Shown here piece after piece: positions 21,729-33,672 of a stretch of DNA of 64,000 nt. The notes beneath the pieces are model-generated. The model searched no databases and was not told where the DNA came from. It worked only from the letters and a program-made list of their open reading frames with translations. The stretch's first letter is position 1. Each line of letters starts with the position of its first letter. The position numbers and the translations under genes are program-made. The stretch comes from Diphasiastrum complanatum. Its lineage: Eukaryota > Streptophyta > Lycopodiopsida > Lycopodiales > Lycopodiaceae. The stretch covers positions 25,843,462-25,907,461 of the forward strand of contig CM055113.1 in the NCBI GenBank assembly GCA_029204225.1, given 5' to 3'.

Positions 21729-23043
21729 GTATTTGCTATCTACATGTCCCTTTGGACAAAAGAACCAAGGAGGTTCCATCATCCATGAAGGGGATCATGG
21801 TAGGTTATGGCAATGCAAGCAAAGGTTACAAAATCTACATTCCCTCTTCTCAAAAGGTTGTCATTTCTAGAGATATCATTTTTTATGAGACTAGAATGCA
21901 TAAGCTTGAAGATGATTCATCTAACCACTCTATTGGAAGAGAGGTACCCGAGATCAAGGAGGAGATTGACCATGAGGAGGAGCTAGAACCAAGAACACCA
22001 AGCACACCAAGAAGATCCACAAGGTCAAGGATGGAGCCATTAAGGCTCACATACAAGGACAAGGGTAAGCAAGCTGAGGAAAGTACTTCTTCTTATGCCT
22101 TCATCACATCTTTTGAAGAGCCTTCAAATGTTAGTGAAGCTTTAGAATCAAAGGAGTGGTTTCAAGCTATTTGTGATGAGTACATTGCATTGATGGAGAA
22201 TGATACTTGGATGCTTGTTGATTTACCTTTGGATAGGAATGTAATTGGATGTAAGTGGGTTTTTAAGCTCAAGTTGAATCAAGATGGGAGTGTTTCTAAG
22301 CACAAGGCAAGGCTTGTAGCCAAGGGGTATGCTCAATCAAAGGGCATAAATTATGATGAGACCTTTGCACCCGTGGCAAAGATGGTCACCATAAGACTAA
22401 TCATTGCTCTTGCTTCTCACTTTGATTGGTTATTGTTTCAAATGGATGTGTCAAATGCTTTCTTAAAGGTCATTTGGAAGATGATATATTCATGGAGCAG
22501 CCCGAGGGCTTCATCAAGCAAGGTATGGAAGACAAGGTGTGTCATCTCAAGAGGAGCTTGTATGCTTTGAAACAAGCTTCTAGAACTTGGAACACAAGGC
22601 TCAATACTTTTCTTATCTCTATTGGATTTACTCCTAGTGAGTATGATCCCACCTTGTACATAAGATTTAGTGCAAAAGACATTGTACTTTTATTACTTTA
22701 TGTTGATGATATCATACTTAGTGGAGATAATTTAGAAGGTATTGAGAAAACTAAGCTAGATCTATCCAAAGAGTTCAAGATGGTAGATCTCGGGCTTTTG
22801 CACTTCATTTTGGGTATGGAAGTATTTAGATCTTTAGATTATGTCTTCATTTGTCAATAGTATGCCATTTCATTACTCAATAGATTTAACATGCATGGAT
22901 GCAAGCATGTAGAGACTCCTATGGAGCATGATGTAAAAGTGACCAATAAAGAGGATGAAAGATCCTTCACGAACATTACTCTTTATAGGCAGCTTATTGG
23001 CTCCTTAATGTGGATAACCATAACAAGACATGATCTTTGCTAA
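21729..23043 (+). pseudogene. Copia RT / partial RNase H remnant, copy B
   Basis: RT blocks up to LYVDDIIL are present, followed by the same TAG and the same truncated RNase H. RNVIGCKWVF here replaces RNAIGCKWVF of copy A. Confidence 0.88.
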
Positions 23044-23278
23044 CCTAAGGTTTATGACTGGGGTACTTTTCTTGGTTGAATCTCGTTGGATTGCTCGTTT
23101 GTCTTATTTAGTGGGATCAACTGCAAGTGCATCTTTTGCTTGTGTGGTTGCATGTAGCTCCCTTTCACCCTCTCCTGAATCTGTTGTCTATGGTGGCTGT
23201 GGGAATGCGACGACAAAATCAATGGACGTCGGATGGAACTGGATCGGAAAAAAAATAGACCGGATTGAAAAAGACAGT

Positions 23279-24262
23279 GAATGAAAAAAAGTATAAGGTA
23301 TCAAAAAATTTATAGGAGATCGAAAAATTACAAGGGGTTGAAAAACAAAGGATCGAAAAAAAAATTTGAATCGAAAAATGGATTTTGAAAATGAAACTAA
23401 AACTCAAAAAATCAAGGCTCAAAAAATCATGGAATCGAAAAATTAGTGACTCGAAAAAGGAGAACTCAAAAAAATAGAAATCGAAAAATGAGAAAAAAGC
23501 TAGAATAGAAAAATAATGGATCGACCAAATCTAGGATCAAAATAAATATGGGATCGATAAATTTAAGATCAAAAAAATATGACTCGAAAAAATATCCTTG
23601 CATCAAAAAATTGTACAGTATCAAATTTTTTTTCAAAGAATTGAAAAAATTTGATTGTAGATATCAAAAAATCTTGGATTGTTCGAGTCGATATCGTATC
23701 GAAAAATTGTGAAAAACATCGAGTCGCGTATTGAAAAAATTCAAGTATGAAAAAAATGACAAGGGACTAAACAAAATCGAAAAAACCCAAAAAATGAAAC
23801 ACTAAAAAACTCAAAAATAACTCACAAATGACCAAAATTTGAGAAAAGAGAAAAAGAATTCAAAAAATTCAAAAATCTTAAAAAAAAAACCGTGGAAAAC
23901 TCAAAAATCTGAGAAAGTCGAAATTTTTTTTTCGGAAAAGTCAAAAAATTTAAAATTCGAAGGAACTCAAAAAATTTAAAAACTCAAAAAACTCGAAGAA
24001 TTATAAAATCCGAAAAACTCGTAAATATTGAAAAACTCGAAGAATTATAAAACTTGAAAAATTATAAAATCTCGAAAAACTCGAAAAAATTGAAAATTGT
24101 AAAAAACTCGAAAAACTCAAAAAAATTAGAGTCGAGTATTGATAAACTGAAAAGTATGAAAAAATTACAAGGGATCCAAAAATGAAAAGTATCGAAAAAA
24201 TTATAATGTATCTAAAAATCCAAAATTTGAGAAAACTAGAAAAAATTAGAAAAAACGTCGGA
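23279..24262. repeat. A-rich (T)CGAAAAA tract, copy B
   Basis: As in copy A, with a few base changes and one missing T in a T-run. No coding. Confidence 0.75.
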
Positions 24263-25248
24263 TCCAACTATAGATGAGAGTGGCAGATGTAAATGCAGAT
24301 GAAAGTTGTCAGATGCAACTGAGGCAGAAGGGCGGCCGATGCAAATGAGATGGATATCGAATGCAATTGGAACTGAAGGACGTTGGATGTAAAAAATATG
24401 GAATGCAAGATAAAAAATGATAAAAAACAGCCGATGCAAACAAAAAGTCATTGGGTACAAGTGAGATGGAGATCGGATGCATCTGAAAAAACATTGTGAA
24501 CGAAGGGTCGAAGAATAATCACATGATCAAAAATTTTATTAAAGTAGAAATGTCATTGTATCAAAAAGACATTGCCGGAAGAAACTAGGAAGACGACAGA
24601 TGAAAAACACTGGATCGAAAGAATTAAGGGATCAAAAAATTAAGAGTCAGATGGAGGGTGATGGATGAAATAAAAAATGAGGGTTGTCGGATGCAATGAG
24701 AAGCATCAGATGCAAATGAGGATGGTCGTCGAATGCAATGGTTGAAAGGCACTGGCAGATGTAATTTGGAAGACATTAGCAGATGCATTCGTCGGCTCTA
24801 GAGACAATAGCTCGTTTGATGAAAATTTTCAGAGCTCGAAAAAACTCGAAATTCTAAAAAACTTAAAAAATTAGAAAATCCGAGGATGTCTAAAATAAAA
24901 TAAAAAAATCGTCGGATGGGATCGTCAGACGCAAAGTCATCGGATGCGATCTTCAAAACGCAAATTTTTTGAAAAAAAAACTCAAAATTTTTTGAACAAC
25001 TTAAAAAAAATTTGAGAGACTCGAAAAAATTTCGGAACAACTCAAATTTTTTTTGAGAAACTCAAAAAATGCAAAAATCGAAATCTCATCAGATGTAGTT
25101 TTCGGAAAAAAAAAATTGTGGTTTTTTTGGCAGTTGGCGGATGCATGGCGGACGAAAAACTGGTAAAATTTGAAAAAAAAACTGAAAAAATGGTGGATGC
25201 AAAAATCGAGACTGGCGGTGCCCAAAAATGAGAAATAGCGGTGCAGTG
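24263..25248. repeat. GATGCAA motif cluster with ~91-bp extra block, copy B
   Basis: The same motif cluster as in copy A, but near 24965-25070 it holds an extra block of short CTCAAAAAATTTT-type units that copy A lacks. The block is built of the local low-complexity units, so replication slippage in either direction can explain it. Confidence 0.65.
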
Positions 25249-25447
25249 GTGGGTTTTCGAAAAGTCTGGGGTGAGTTCGCACTGATCTAACTGATCAATA
25301 GAGACGTTTGGAATTAATTATAATTCGAAAAACAATAGAGAATACGTGCTTGTGAAAAATAGAAATTGAGGAGACCAAGCAATGCAAACAGAAGTAAATA
25401 AGAACTCCATCATGTTTGTAGTACAACTAGATTTTAGTACGTTCATA

Positions 25448-27286
25448 TTATTTTATCAAACTTGTATTAGAAAAAAAACATGCAATTTCATAAGATATTG
25501 ATGTAAACAAAAATATTAAGTACCTGACAACGGATGCTAATTTGTAAATGGCATCACGAAATTGATCAGTTAGATAGCCACGAATGCACATTGGAAATAT
25601 GTACTTGACCATCTTCAACCAATTATGAGATTTTAGACCATGGAGTTTTCCTTCAACTGTGAATGATGTTCGTAGTAAATAAGCAAAACCCGTTGTTGTT
25701 CTCATCTCGCAAATGACTGACCGTACGTACTTATACTCTTCTTTCGTACGAATCCAAGGGGCTCTTGGAATACTATAGGTATTTCCATCAGTACATAATT
25801 TTAGCCAATACTCTTTTTTTGTTTTTGATTCTTGTAGATCATGTCTGGCAGAATACTGTCTTTGTCACCCACCAAGTGTTTCCATATTGATTCACCCACA
25901 TTTTTGGATATGTGCATAGGATCAAGCAAGTGATTGATCAAAAAGTTATTCCAATATGGTAAACAATGAAAGATGGATAGTCTTTTCATACCATTGATTG
26001 GCTTAGTCTCGGATTCAATCCAAAGTTTGTGCCAATCTGTCACAGACATTCTCTTTGGAGGCATTCTTGTTTCTGATCTTCCTCCAAAGCCTCTTCTATG
26101 AGCATTTCTAAATGGATGATTTTCATCATGCAAGTACTTGCGATGATTTTTATACACAATTGTGTTTAAATGACATGAGTGGCGAGCATCAATATTTGGT
26201 CCACAAATGAGACATGCGTGATATCCAGAAGCTATAAAACCTAAAAGAATCAAATCCAATTCGTGTTAAAGAACAAATATTGCATGCATAAAAAATAAAT
26301 ATACAAACATTACAAGTGATTTCATTTTATAGTCACCTAAACAATCGCCCAATCCTAGATAGTCATGCATAGTCCACATTAAAATTGCATGCAACAAAAA
26401 TGTTTTGTCTTGAAGTGGACGTGAGATGTCATATGCTTGGACTCCCTTCCATAGTAATTCTAGTTCTTGAATCAATGGTGCAAAGTAGATATCCATATTT
26501 TTTACTTTATGTTTTCCAGGAATTAGAAGTGCTAGCATGAGATGTCCTTTTTTAATGCTTAGCCAAGGTGGGATGTTATAGTTGACCAACACCACTGGCC
26601 AAGTAGACCACGTGCTTGACATTTTTCCAAAGGAGTTAACCCCGTCTGTTGCAAGTCCCTCACCTCTTGTCTCTAACATAGTGTTTCCTTCTGGGAGTAG
26701 TTTGCGTAATAACCTGTACATAATGAAATGAATTTTCATAATATAAAATAAAAGATCATTTAGCCAACTAAAACATTTGACTTGAACAACACATCTATTA
26801 AATTCTTTAAAAAAAATCTCAATCTTATTTACCCAAATAAGGATGTAACACTTGTATCACTCCATTTATATTTTGCTTGGAGGTTCAATATAAGCAACGA
26901 AGCGGCCAAACGAGATGTCTTTGCTCCAAGATATAATGGTGTGTTTGATTCTTCTCTCAATTTTTTTTCTTCGGCACTAATAAATGATTCACTATCATGT
27001 TCAGTGCATTGTTCCACATCATGATGCTCATAGACGTTATTTATCAAGTTGTTCATGATTTCAACTTCATCTTGAATGCAAAAATCATTTTCAGCACTTG
27101 ATCTTGATTCTGAAGAAGAGGAAGAAGAAGATCAAGGCTGATTCTCATACGCTCATGACGTGATAGTTGATTTATGTGCGGCCCATCGTATGCCAATCTT
27201 GTTTTGGATATGGAGTGACTGTTATCATCGTCACTAGAGCTAGATGACAATTCATAGTCCTTCAAACATGGAAAACAAATTAACAT
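25448..27286 (-). pseudogene. CACTA TNP2-like transposase, copy B
   Basis: Same exon-intron layout and same breaks as copy A (A-run frame change, missing C-terminal DUF4218 part). A few substitutions differ, for example FIASGYHACL against FTASGYHACL and LYLGAKTS against LYPGAKTS. The splice borders are retained. Confidence 0.85.
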
Positions 27287-27400
27287 ATAAGATTGTCATT
27301 CATGAAAATTAAAACTAAAATTAAGACATGCAAATCAAACACTATATCTTAAATTAAGGCATGCAATATGAAATATAAAAAAAAAAAATTAATTTGATAT

Positions 27401-28991
27401 TCACAAGGTACATGCTTGAGTTTGGCTCAAAGCCTTTTGTACACATCTTGGAAGAGGGCGATTGAAGCTATATTTGATGAATAGCTCTTCACCACATTTA
27501 ATGGGCCTTATCTCACATACCATTATGTATGTACTTTTTGAGTTCCTAGAAAAGTATTCTTCCTTTCCATTGGTGTGTTCCTCAAAATCACAATTAGTTA
27601 ATGAAGGGTGCCCAATGGAACTATTTATGTATGCAGCAATATTGCCATATTTTCTGGACGCCCATAAATGTACATACGATGTGATTTCAAAACATTCTCT
27701 CCTTGCACGCGTCGCTCTTCCAAAGAACAAGCATTGGCATTCAAGCCATAAACCTACATTCTCCATTGGTGACGACATAGATCCTGCCAATTACCCCAAT
27801 TGTATTGAGGTCCTGCATCAGGCATTAACGTGACAACACTATTCAAGGGGACATCAATGCTAGTAAAAAAAAATAAACCTAATCCCGCATTAGGAAAGTG
27901 CTCACTTGGCTTGATCATATACATATGACCCCAATATGAAAATGATGTTCCACATAATGGTAGTGGTACTCTATCAGGCCAACATGAATATTTCTTTCTA
28001 TCAAAGGGCTTAACCAATGCTTCTAGGTAGGGAGGAAGGGGAGACTCAATCAATGAATTTAAAACATTCTTGGATAAGTCAACAGTACGTAAATTTGGTT
28101 GTTCATTTTCAAATCTTGTCAAAATGCGTCCAGGTCGTGTTCTTTTTTGTAATGGAGTAAATCTAGATGGGATAGGAAGAAGAGAAAATTCTATACAAGG
28201 TATGTGAGGTGATGTGGGATGGATAGAATTGATGTGAGGTGTCGTGGGATGGATAGAATCGATATGAGATGTCATGAGATAAATAGAATCGATGTGTGGT
28301 GACATCGTGAAATGAATAGAATCCATAGTAGAATTTGTGTGAGGTGTTGTGGGATGGATAGAATCGATGTGAGGTGTCATGGGATGGATAGAATCGATGT
28401 GAGGTGTCATGAGATAGATAGAATCGATGTGTGGTGACATCGTGGAATGAATAGAATCCATAGTAGAATTTTTGTGAGGTGTTCTGGGATGGATAGAATC
28501 CATGTGAGGTGTCGTGGGATGAATAGAATCTATGTGTGGTGATATCGTGGGATTCCATGGAAAGATCTATGTGAGGTGTGGTGGAGTGAGTGACGTGCGA
28601 AATGGAAAGATGCATAACTTCCACATCATGAGGTGTGTAGTGACTAGTGACATCATTATGATCATCAACAAGATCTTCGTCTAATGCCAAAGATGATCCA
28701 AAATCGATAATTCTTATCTTGTTGATAAGAATGTCAATCGACGTGTTATAAGACATTGACACCAATGTATTATTCTACAAGAGTGAAACATTACACAAGC
28801 ATTAGTTTTTTTTTTTTTAAATTATAAATATGTGTATGATAAGGACAGTACTAAATAGTCAAAATGTACCTCCAAATCCACATCGGGCTCCTCAATGTGC
28901 TTTGCAAACTTCCACAGATGTTGCGCCACTATTCGTCTTTCTCGAATTTTCAATCCTTTGCATTGTTTGCACTTGCAATATATCTTTTCAT
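27401..28991 (-). pseudogene. SET-domain protein, copy B
   Basis: SET motifs as in copy A (PNAGLGLF, GNIAAYINSS, CGEELFIKYSF) with one Leu/Phe change. In the first MKRYIAS exon a 2-base difference (28944-28957) turns NAKDFDRER into NAKD followed by TGA, so this copy is truncated near its start in addition to the two shared frame changes. Confidence 0.65.
28187..28547 (-). repeat. 30-bp coding minisatellite, copy B
   Basis: Unit number and order match copy A by eye. An array of this kind usually changes length quickly, so this again points to a very recent duplication. Confidence 0.85.
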
Positions 28992-29448
28992 TGTACCTCT
29001 ATTGATACTAATTTCATTTTACAATTACAAAAATAATTAGCTTAATGTTACAAGCTAATTTATATGTGTATAAATATAGTCCTAAGTTTTAAACAAATAA
29101 TTATATAGTACCTGCGATTTAGGTCGAGGCTGGGCACCAGAAGTTGATGACGATGATGTTTCACTAAGTCTTTGCTCAAGCATTTGTGCTCTTTTTTGTG
29201 ATTTCATTTTGTAATAGTATTGCATCTTCTTTAACTTTTTGCTATCTTGTGGAGGCGTCGTGCTTTAAACAATCTTAGAAAAAAAAACAAAAAAGTTATA
29301 TTCAACACACAATGCTACAAATCCAAATGTTAAGTACATAATATCTATTGTACATTTATAAAATATACCTATTTCGAGAGATTTCCTAATAGAAGACATA
29401 TTCGCTAATGAACGATTAAATTTTATCTGCACTTTTTTAACAAGAATG

Positions 29449-31048
29449 TTAATGTATTGACAAAATACACTTGTCAAAATATACTGTTAAAATTGATATG
29501 TTGATTTCCCGAACTGTGGTGAGAATAGGCCAATCAATAACCCTCTGGATACGATCGGCCTCAATCTCCACTCCCCGTTTGGAAATCTTATGCCCCAAGT
29601 AGGACAATTCCTTCGCAAAAAAAGTCATATATAGACTCTTTGGCAAAGAGCTTTTCCCTTCTTAGGATGTCCCAAACAAGTCTTACTGAACACTAGGATA
29701 TCATCTAAGAATACCACTACAAATCTTTCCAAATATGGCCTGAACAAATCGTTCATCATCTATTGGAAAGTTGTCGGTGCATTGGTCAAAGCAAAAGGCA
29801 ACACCAAAAATTCGTAGTGACCAAAGCGAGTTCAAAATCCGATTTTTGGTATATCTTCTATCTTAATGCATACCTGATGGAATCCCGACCTTATAATTAT
29901 CTTGGTAAAGTACCCAGCACCACCAAGATAATCTATTAGGTCATCCATCTGTGGCAGAGGATATCTATTCTTAATGGTTACCTTGTTCAATTTCTTTACT
30001 TTTAATGCACTTAAGGTCATTAGGTCCAAAGACTAAAGAACTAAGGACAAAATACATCCATCTCATTACTTCGAGATAGATTACCTGAGGTAGAAGCTGG
30101 TTATTTGACGCAATTCCATGCAAGGTGACCCTTGCCATTGCACTTGAAGCACAGGTTCTTCTTACGAGCTTCAGCTTTATCAATGCCACCTTGATGGTTT
30201 TTAAAGTTTTTCTTGGTTTTCTTAAGATTCTTGGAATTGGGATGTGTTTCACTAACAGCTTCCCTATCCCCCCTCTTAAATTGAAAACTTTTTTCTGCTT
30301 ATTAGGTTGTTGACCCCTAAGTGGCTTAGGTGTCTCATCAAAGTATTTTGCAGGTTTAATAGCATCTTCTAGGGTTTCTGGATTGTCCCTACGAACACCC
30401 ACCTGATAATCTTTTGGTAATATCAATAAACATTAATATTTGTACCTTATGTGGAACGTCACTATAAAGTGGATTCAGGTACTCATGAAAATCTTGAATA
30501 AATTGTTCCAAACCTTTATTCATTGATAAATGACTCAACTTTTGAAAGTGTTCATAGTCATCTAATAGTGGTAGAAAATAATCCCTAAAAAGCTTGCAAA
30601 AATCATCCCATGTACAGGGTTGATTGCCCTTTGCAACTAAGTCATCCCACCAAACTAAGGCTCTTCCTTCAAGGAACATGGTGGCAGTGGATAACTTTTC
30701 AGATTCAAGGAATTGGTTCATGGCAAAGTATTTATTCCAAACATTTAGCCAAGAACTTACCACTTGTAAGTTCCTATCCTTCTTCTCCCCCTTAAACACT
30801 TTTACGGGAGATGGAACTACATGCTTCTTCTGATTGGCTAACCTAGACTCTAAGTCTTGCCCTTTTTGATTAGTTTCGTGCATTCCACCGGAGAGAGGAG
30901 AGAGAACGTGCATTCCATCGGAGAGAGGAGAGAGAAAGTGAATTCCACCGGAGAGAGGAGAGAGAATGATAGATTCATAAGAAAGAGAAAATTGGATGGA
31001 CATTATGCTCTTGGAGGTGGTCCCAAAATACAAAGGACACCTGAGCAC
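29449..31048 (-). mobile_element. Ty3/gypsy gag-RT fragment, copy B
   Basis: Counterpart of 9960-11558 with the same gag domain, CFKCNGKGHLAWNC knuckle, missing protease, and RT core ending at IDWPILTT. A few residues differ (YMTFF for CMTFF, KIEDIP for KTEDIP). One extra base near 30305 joins the knuckle region to more upstream sequence in one open frame. Confidence 0.85.
30881..30970 (+). repeat. Three tandem 30-bp units, copy B
   Basis: Identical by eye to the copy-A array at 11391-11480. Confidence 0.88.
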
Positions 31049-31054
31049 AAGGCA

Positions 31055-31134
31055 TTACGTGAATGAATTTGCATTTGCGACTATTTTTTCAGCGTTAAGG
31101 AAAGAGCAAGGGTAGTCTCTTGCAGACGTCTAAG
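31055..31134 (+). repeat. ~80-bp dispersed repeat, copy in B
   Basis: Counterpart of 11565-11644. See also 57961-58039. The next ~1 kb up to 32202 matches 11645-12713 and holds no supported gene. Confidence 0.8.
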
Positions 31135-32499
31135 GGTGATTTCACATGGGATGGGGGGTAAGTCCCTTCACCTCTATTCTAGCATTCTGGTTGGCCGAGA
31201 CAATTTCACATGGGTTTATAGTTGCCCCCATGTGGCAGCTGACGTGGCTGTGACCTTGGGATATCTGAGGCCCTGGGAGATACCAGGGGCATATGCAGGC
31301 CAAAAACGGGAGGCCTAGGGCCTATACTGCAACTGCCCAATGATCAGCCTTCCCGCCATCGCTAGTTTAGAATGCATTCCCGCTTCCACTTCCAAAAGCT
31401 TTTTGTGCACATCGTTGGTTGCTCTCTTCTCTCGTGGTGCTGCTTCTCCATCGTCTTGGCCGATTGAATCATCATCTTCTCCAATAACAGCGGCAACAAC
31501 TATCCTTGATTCTCTTTTTCAAATCATGTTTTTTTTGTTGTCCTTGCCTCTACAACTCCAACACTCTTAGATTGGGAATAGTTCCAATCCCAGCGCTTCA
31601 TGGATTGAGAATGGCTGTGAGTATTTCCAACGCAGAGTTTTCCAACGCACAGTTGGCCGCCCTCGTGCAGTTGTTGTTCACATCAAACAATGATGGCATT
31701 CTCCTAAGCTGGTTTAACTCCATTTGATGTCACTCATCTTTTGGATTTGTTGAGAATCCATGTACTGTGGGTGTCTTGAGCTCAATTACTATTTCTTGTC
31801 TCTTCTCTACTTTGTCCGAGTCTTGAATTACTTGTTTTTTTTTCTCTGGTTCTCTGCTATTAAACACCATTGGCACACTTGATGACCAACAACTTTGTTT
31901 ATCCACGTTCCTCTGTTGACAGTGCACAAATATGATTTGTAATTTCCAGAAGGAAAATGAAATAACTACAAAGTAGGCAATTTCAACCAGATATTGGAGG
32001 ACAAAAAAACCCTGGATTGTTGGACTTGGGACAATGCAAGTTTACACTTGCATTGTGGCATCATGTTAAGCGAGCTCCATAAAGGTTCAGCTTCCATGCT
32101 GGACATCACTGGGTAGTGTCTTGTTCTGCAACAGTCCAAGGATGGGCCTTGAGCTGCTAGCTGCTAGTACTCTGAAACTTATGCTTCTCCTACCATCTAT
32201 GGTAACTAGTACATTATTGAATGCTTAAGCTGCATTAAAATTGGCTGGGAAATGCTAACCCTTGCTAAATCGCTTCCTATTGGCATACATGAGTACCTGT
32301 CACGTTATACAAATTTTAGATTATAGAATGGTCTCTCATTGCCAATTCACGCAAAGAATTTGACACTCTCTTTTCGTGTTGCACAAAGGGTGATGATCGA
32401 GCAAAGCTATTGCAGAACTTTCGCTTCTCACTCAAATTTGACTATGATGTTCCTCATCATGTGCATACATTTCAACATTGCATATAAGCACATGTGTAT

Positions 32500-33672
32500 T
32501 GTAGCGCAGGCATCCCAAAGGGAGCCGCGAACCACGACTTAGCTTCCCAGCCTTCAACTCTTGCCACCCAAACCCACTTGACATACAAGCAATCAACTCG
32601 CCAACAACGATCAGACTTAACCAACTTGAAGTTCCGAAAACCAACATTGAGATCCAACCTGGTGCCATGCCAGATCGGGGGTCCCGATGTGGGTGACTTC
32701 CCTCCAACCAAGCCGCCCGACATACATCAAACTTAACCAACTCCAAGCTTCGTTACAAACGAGTAACATCAGACTTAACCAACTGAAAGCTTCGTCACGA
32801 GCACTAGAAGCCAACCTGGCACCACGCTAGACTGGACAGCCATAAACAGGTAACTTCCGCCCAAGCAAGCCATCCAACTCAGCCGACAGGTTAGTGTTTG
32901 TTCCCCAAGAGCTTAACCCATTCACGTTCATGCAAGGAACACTCAGATCCACAAGCCGCGACAGATATGGAGACAACCAGTTTCTAGACCAAATGGTCCC
33001 GACAGGATACCGCTGGCGCCACGGACCGAATGGTCCCGACGACATACCGCTGGCGTCCCGGGATATGACCCTCAGCTATGTGCCAGCTTAAAAATTTTGA
33101 AGTGGCCTTAGAACTGGCGCTTTTACCGAACATTGAAACCCAGAAGGTAATCAGAGTCAGTTTAAGGAAAATCCCACTTTATTGATAAATCTGAGAAGGT
33201 TACATTTCAAGTCTGTGACCGACCCTAGTCTTCGGGGAGCTGGCATGCCAAGGCGAGTGCCAAGACAACATTCCAGCAAGTGAGGTTGAGACTTGGTTGG
33301 AGCTCGCCCTGAGTCGCAACCCGCACTGCCCTATAGTATTGGTGGGATTCGGCACCCCCCCTCATACCAAGGACTCTACCCAGGCTGGTAAAGCACGTTT
33401 TCTCTCTCTCTAGAAAGTCATTTTCTCTCTCTATATTTTATTGATCCCCAGGCTTCCTTTAATCATGCCTAGATCGTGTGAGGTGATTGCGCATCGATCT
33501 GAGCTCTTTGGACTTCACTAGAACCGATCAAAGATTTTCAGCCATAGGAGCTTGGCGCCGGCTGGATTCTGGTCATAGTGACGCCGGGAGCAGCAGGGGC
33601 GCTGCTGGCGCCAGGGACAATGCTGGCACCAGTGGCACCGAAAGTAAAGCTTGTAAAGGTAGCTTTACAACA
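32500..33672 (-). repeat. Left LTR of palindromic element, copy B
   Basis: Counterpart of 13011-14183, with TG..CA ends in element orientation and the PPT complement next to it. Confidence 0.8.

Larger units (their letters stand above)
20044..23043 (+). mobile_element. Degenerate Ty1/copia retrotransposon (copy B)
   Basis: Counterpart of 646-3645 with the same zinc-knuckle/protease deletion, frame breaks and truncation in RNase H. Only a handful of substitutions separate the two, for example Asn/Asp in gag, Ser/Gly in integrase, and Asp/Tyr and Ala/Val in the linker/RT part. No LTRs are present. Confidence 0.9.
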
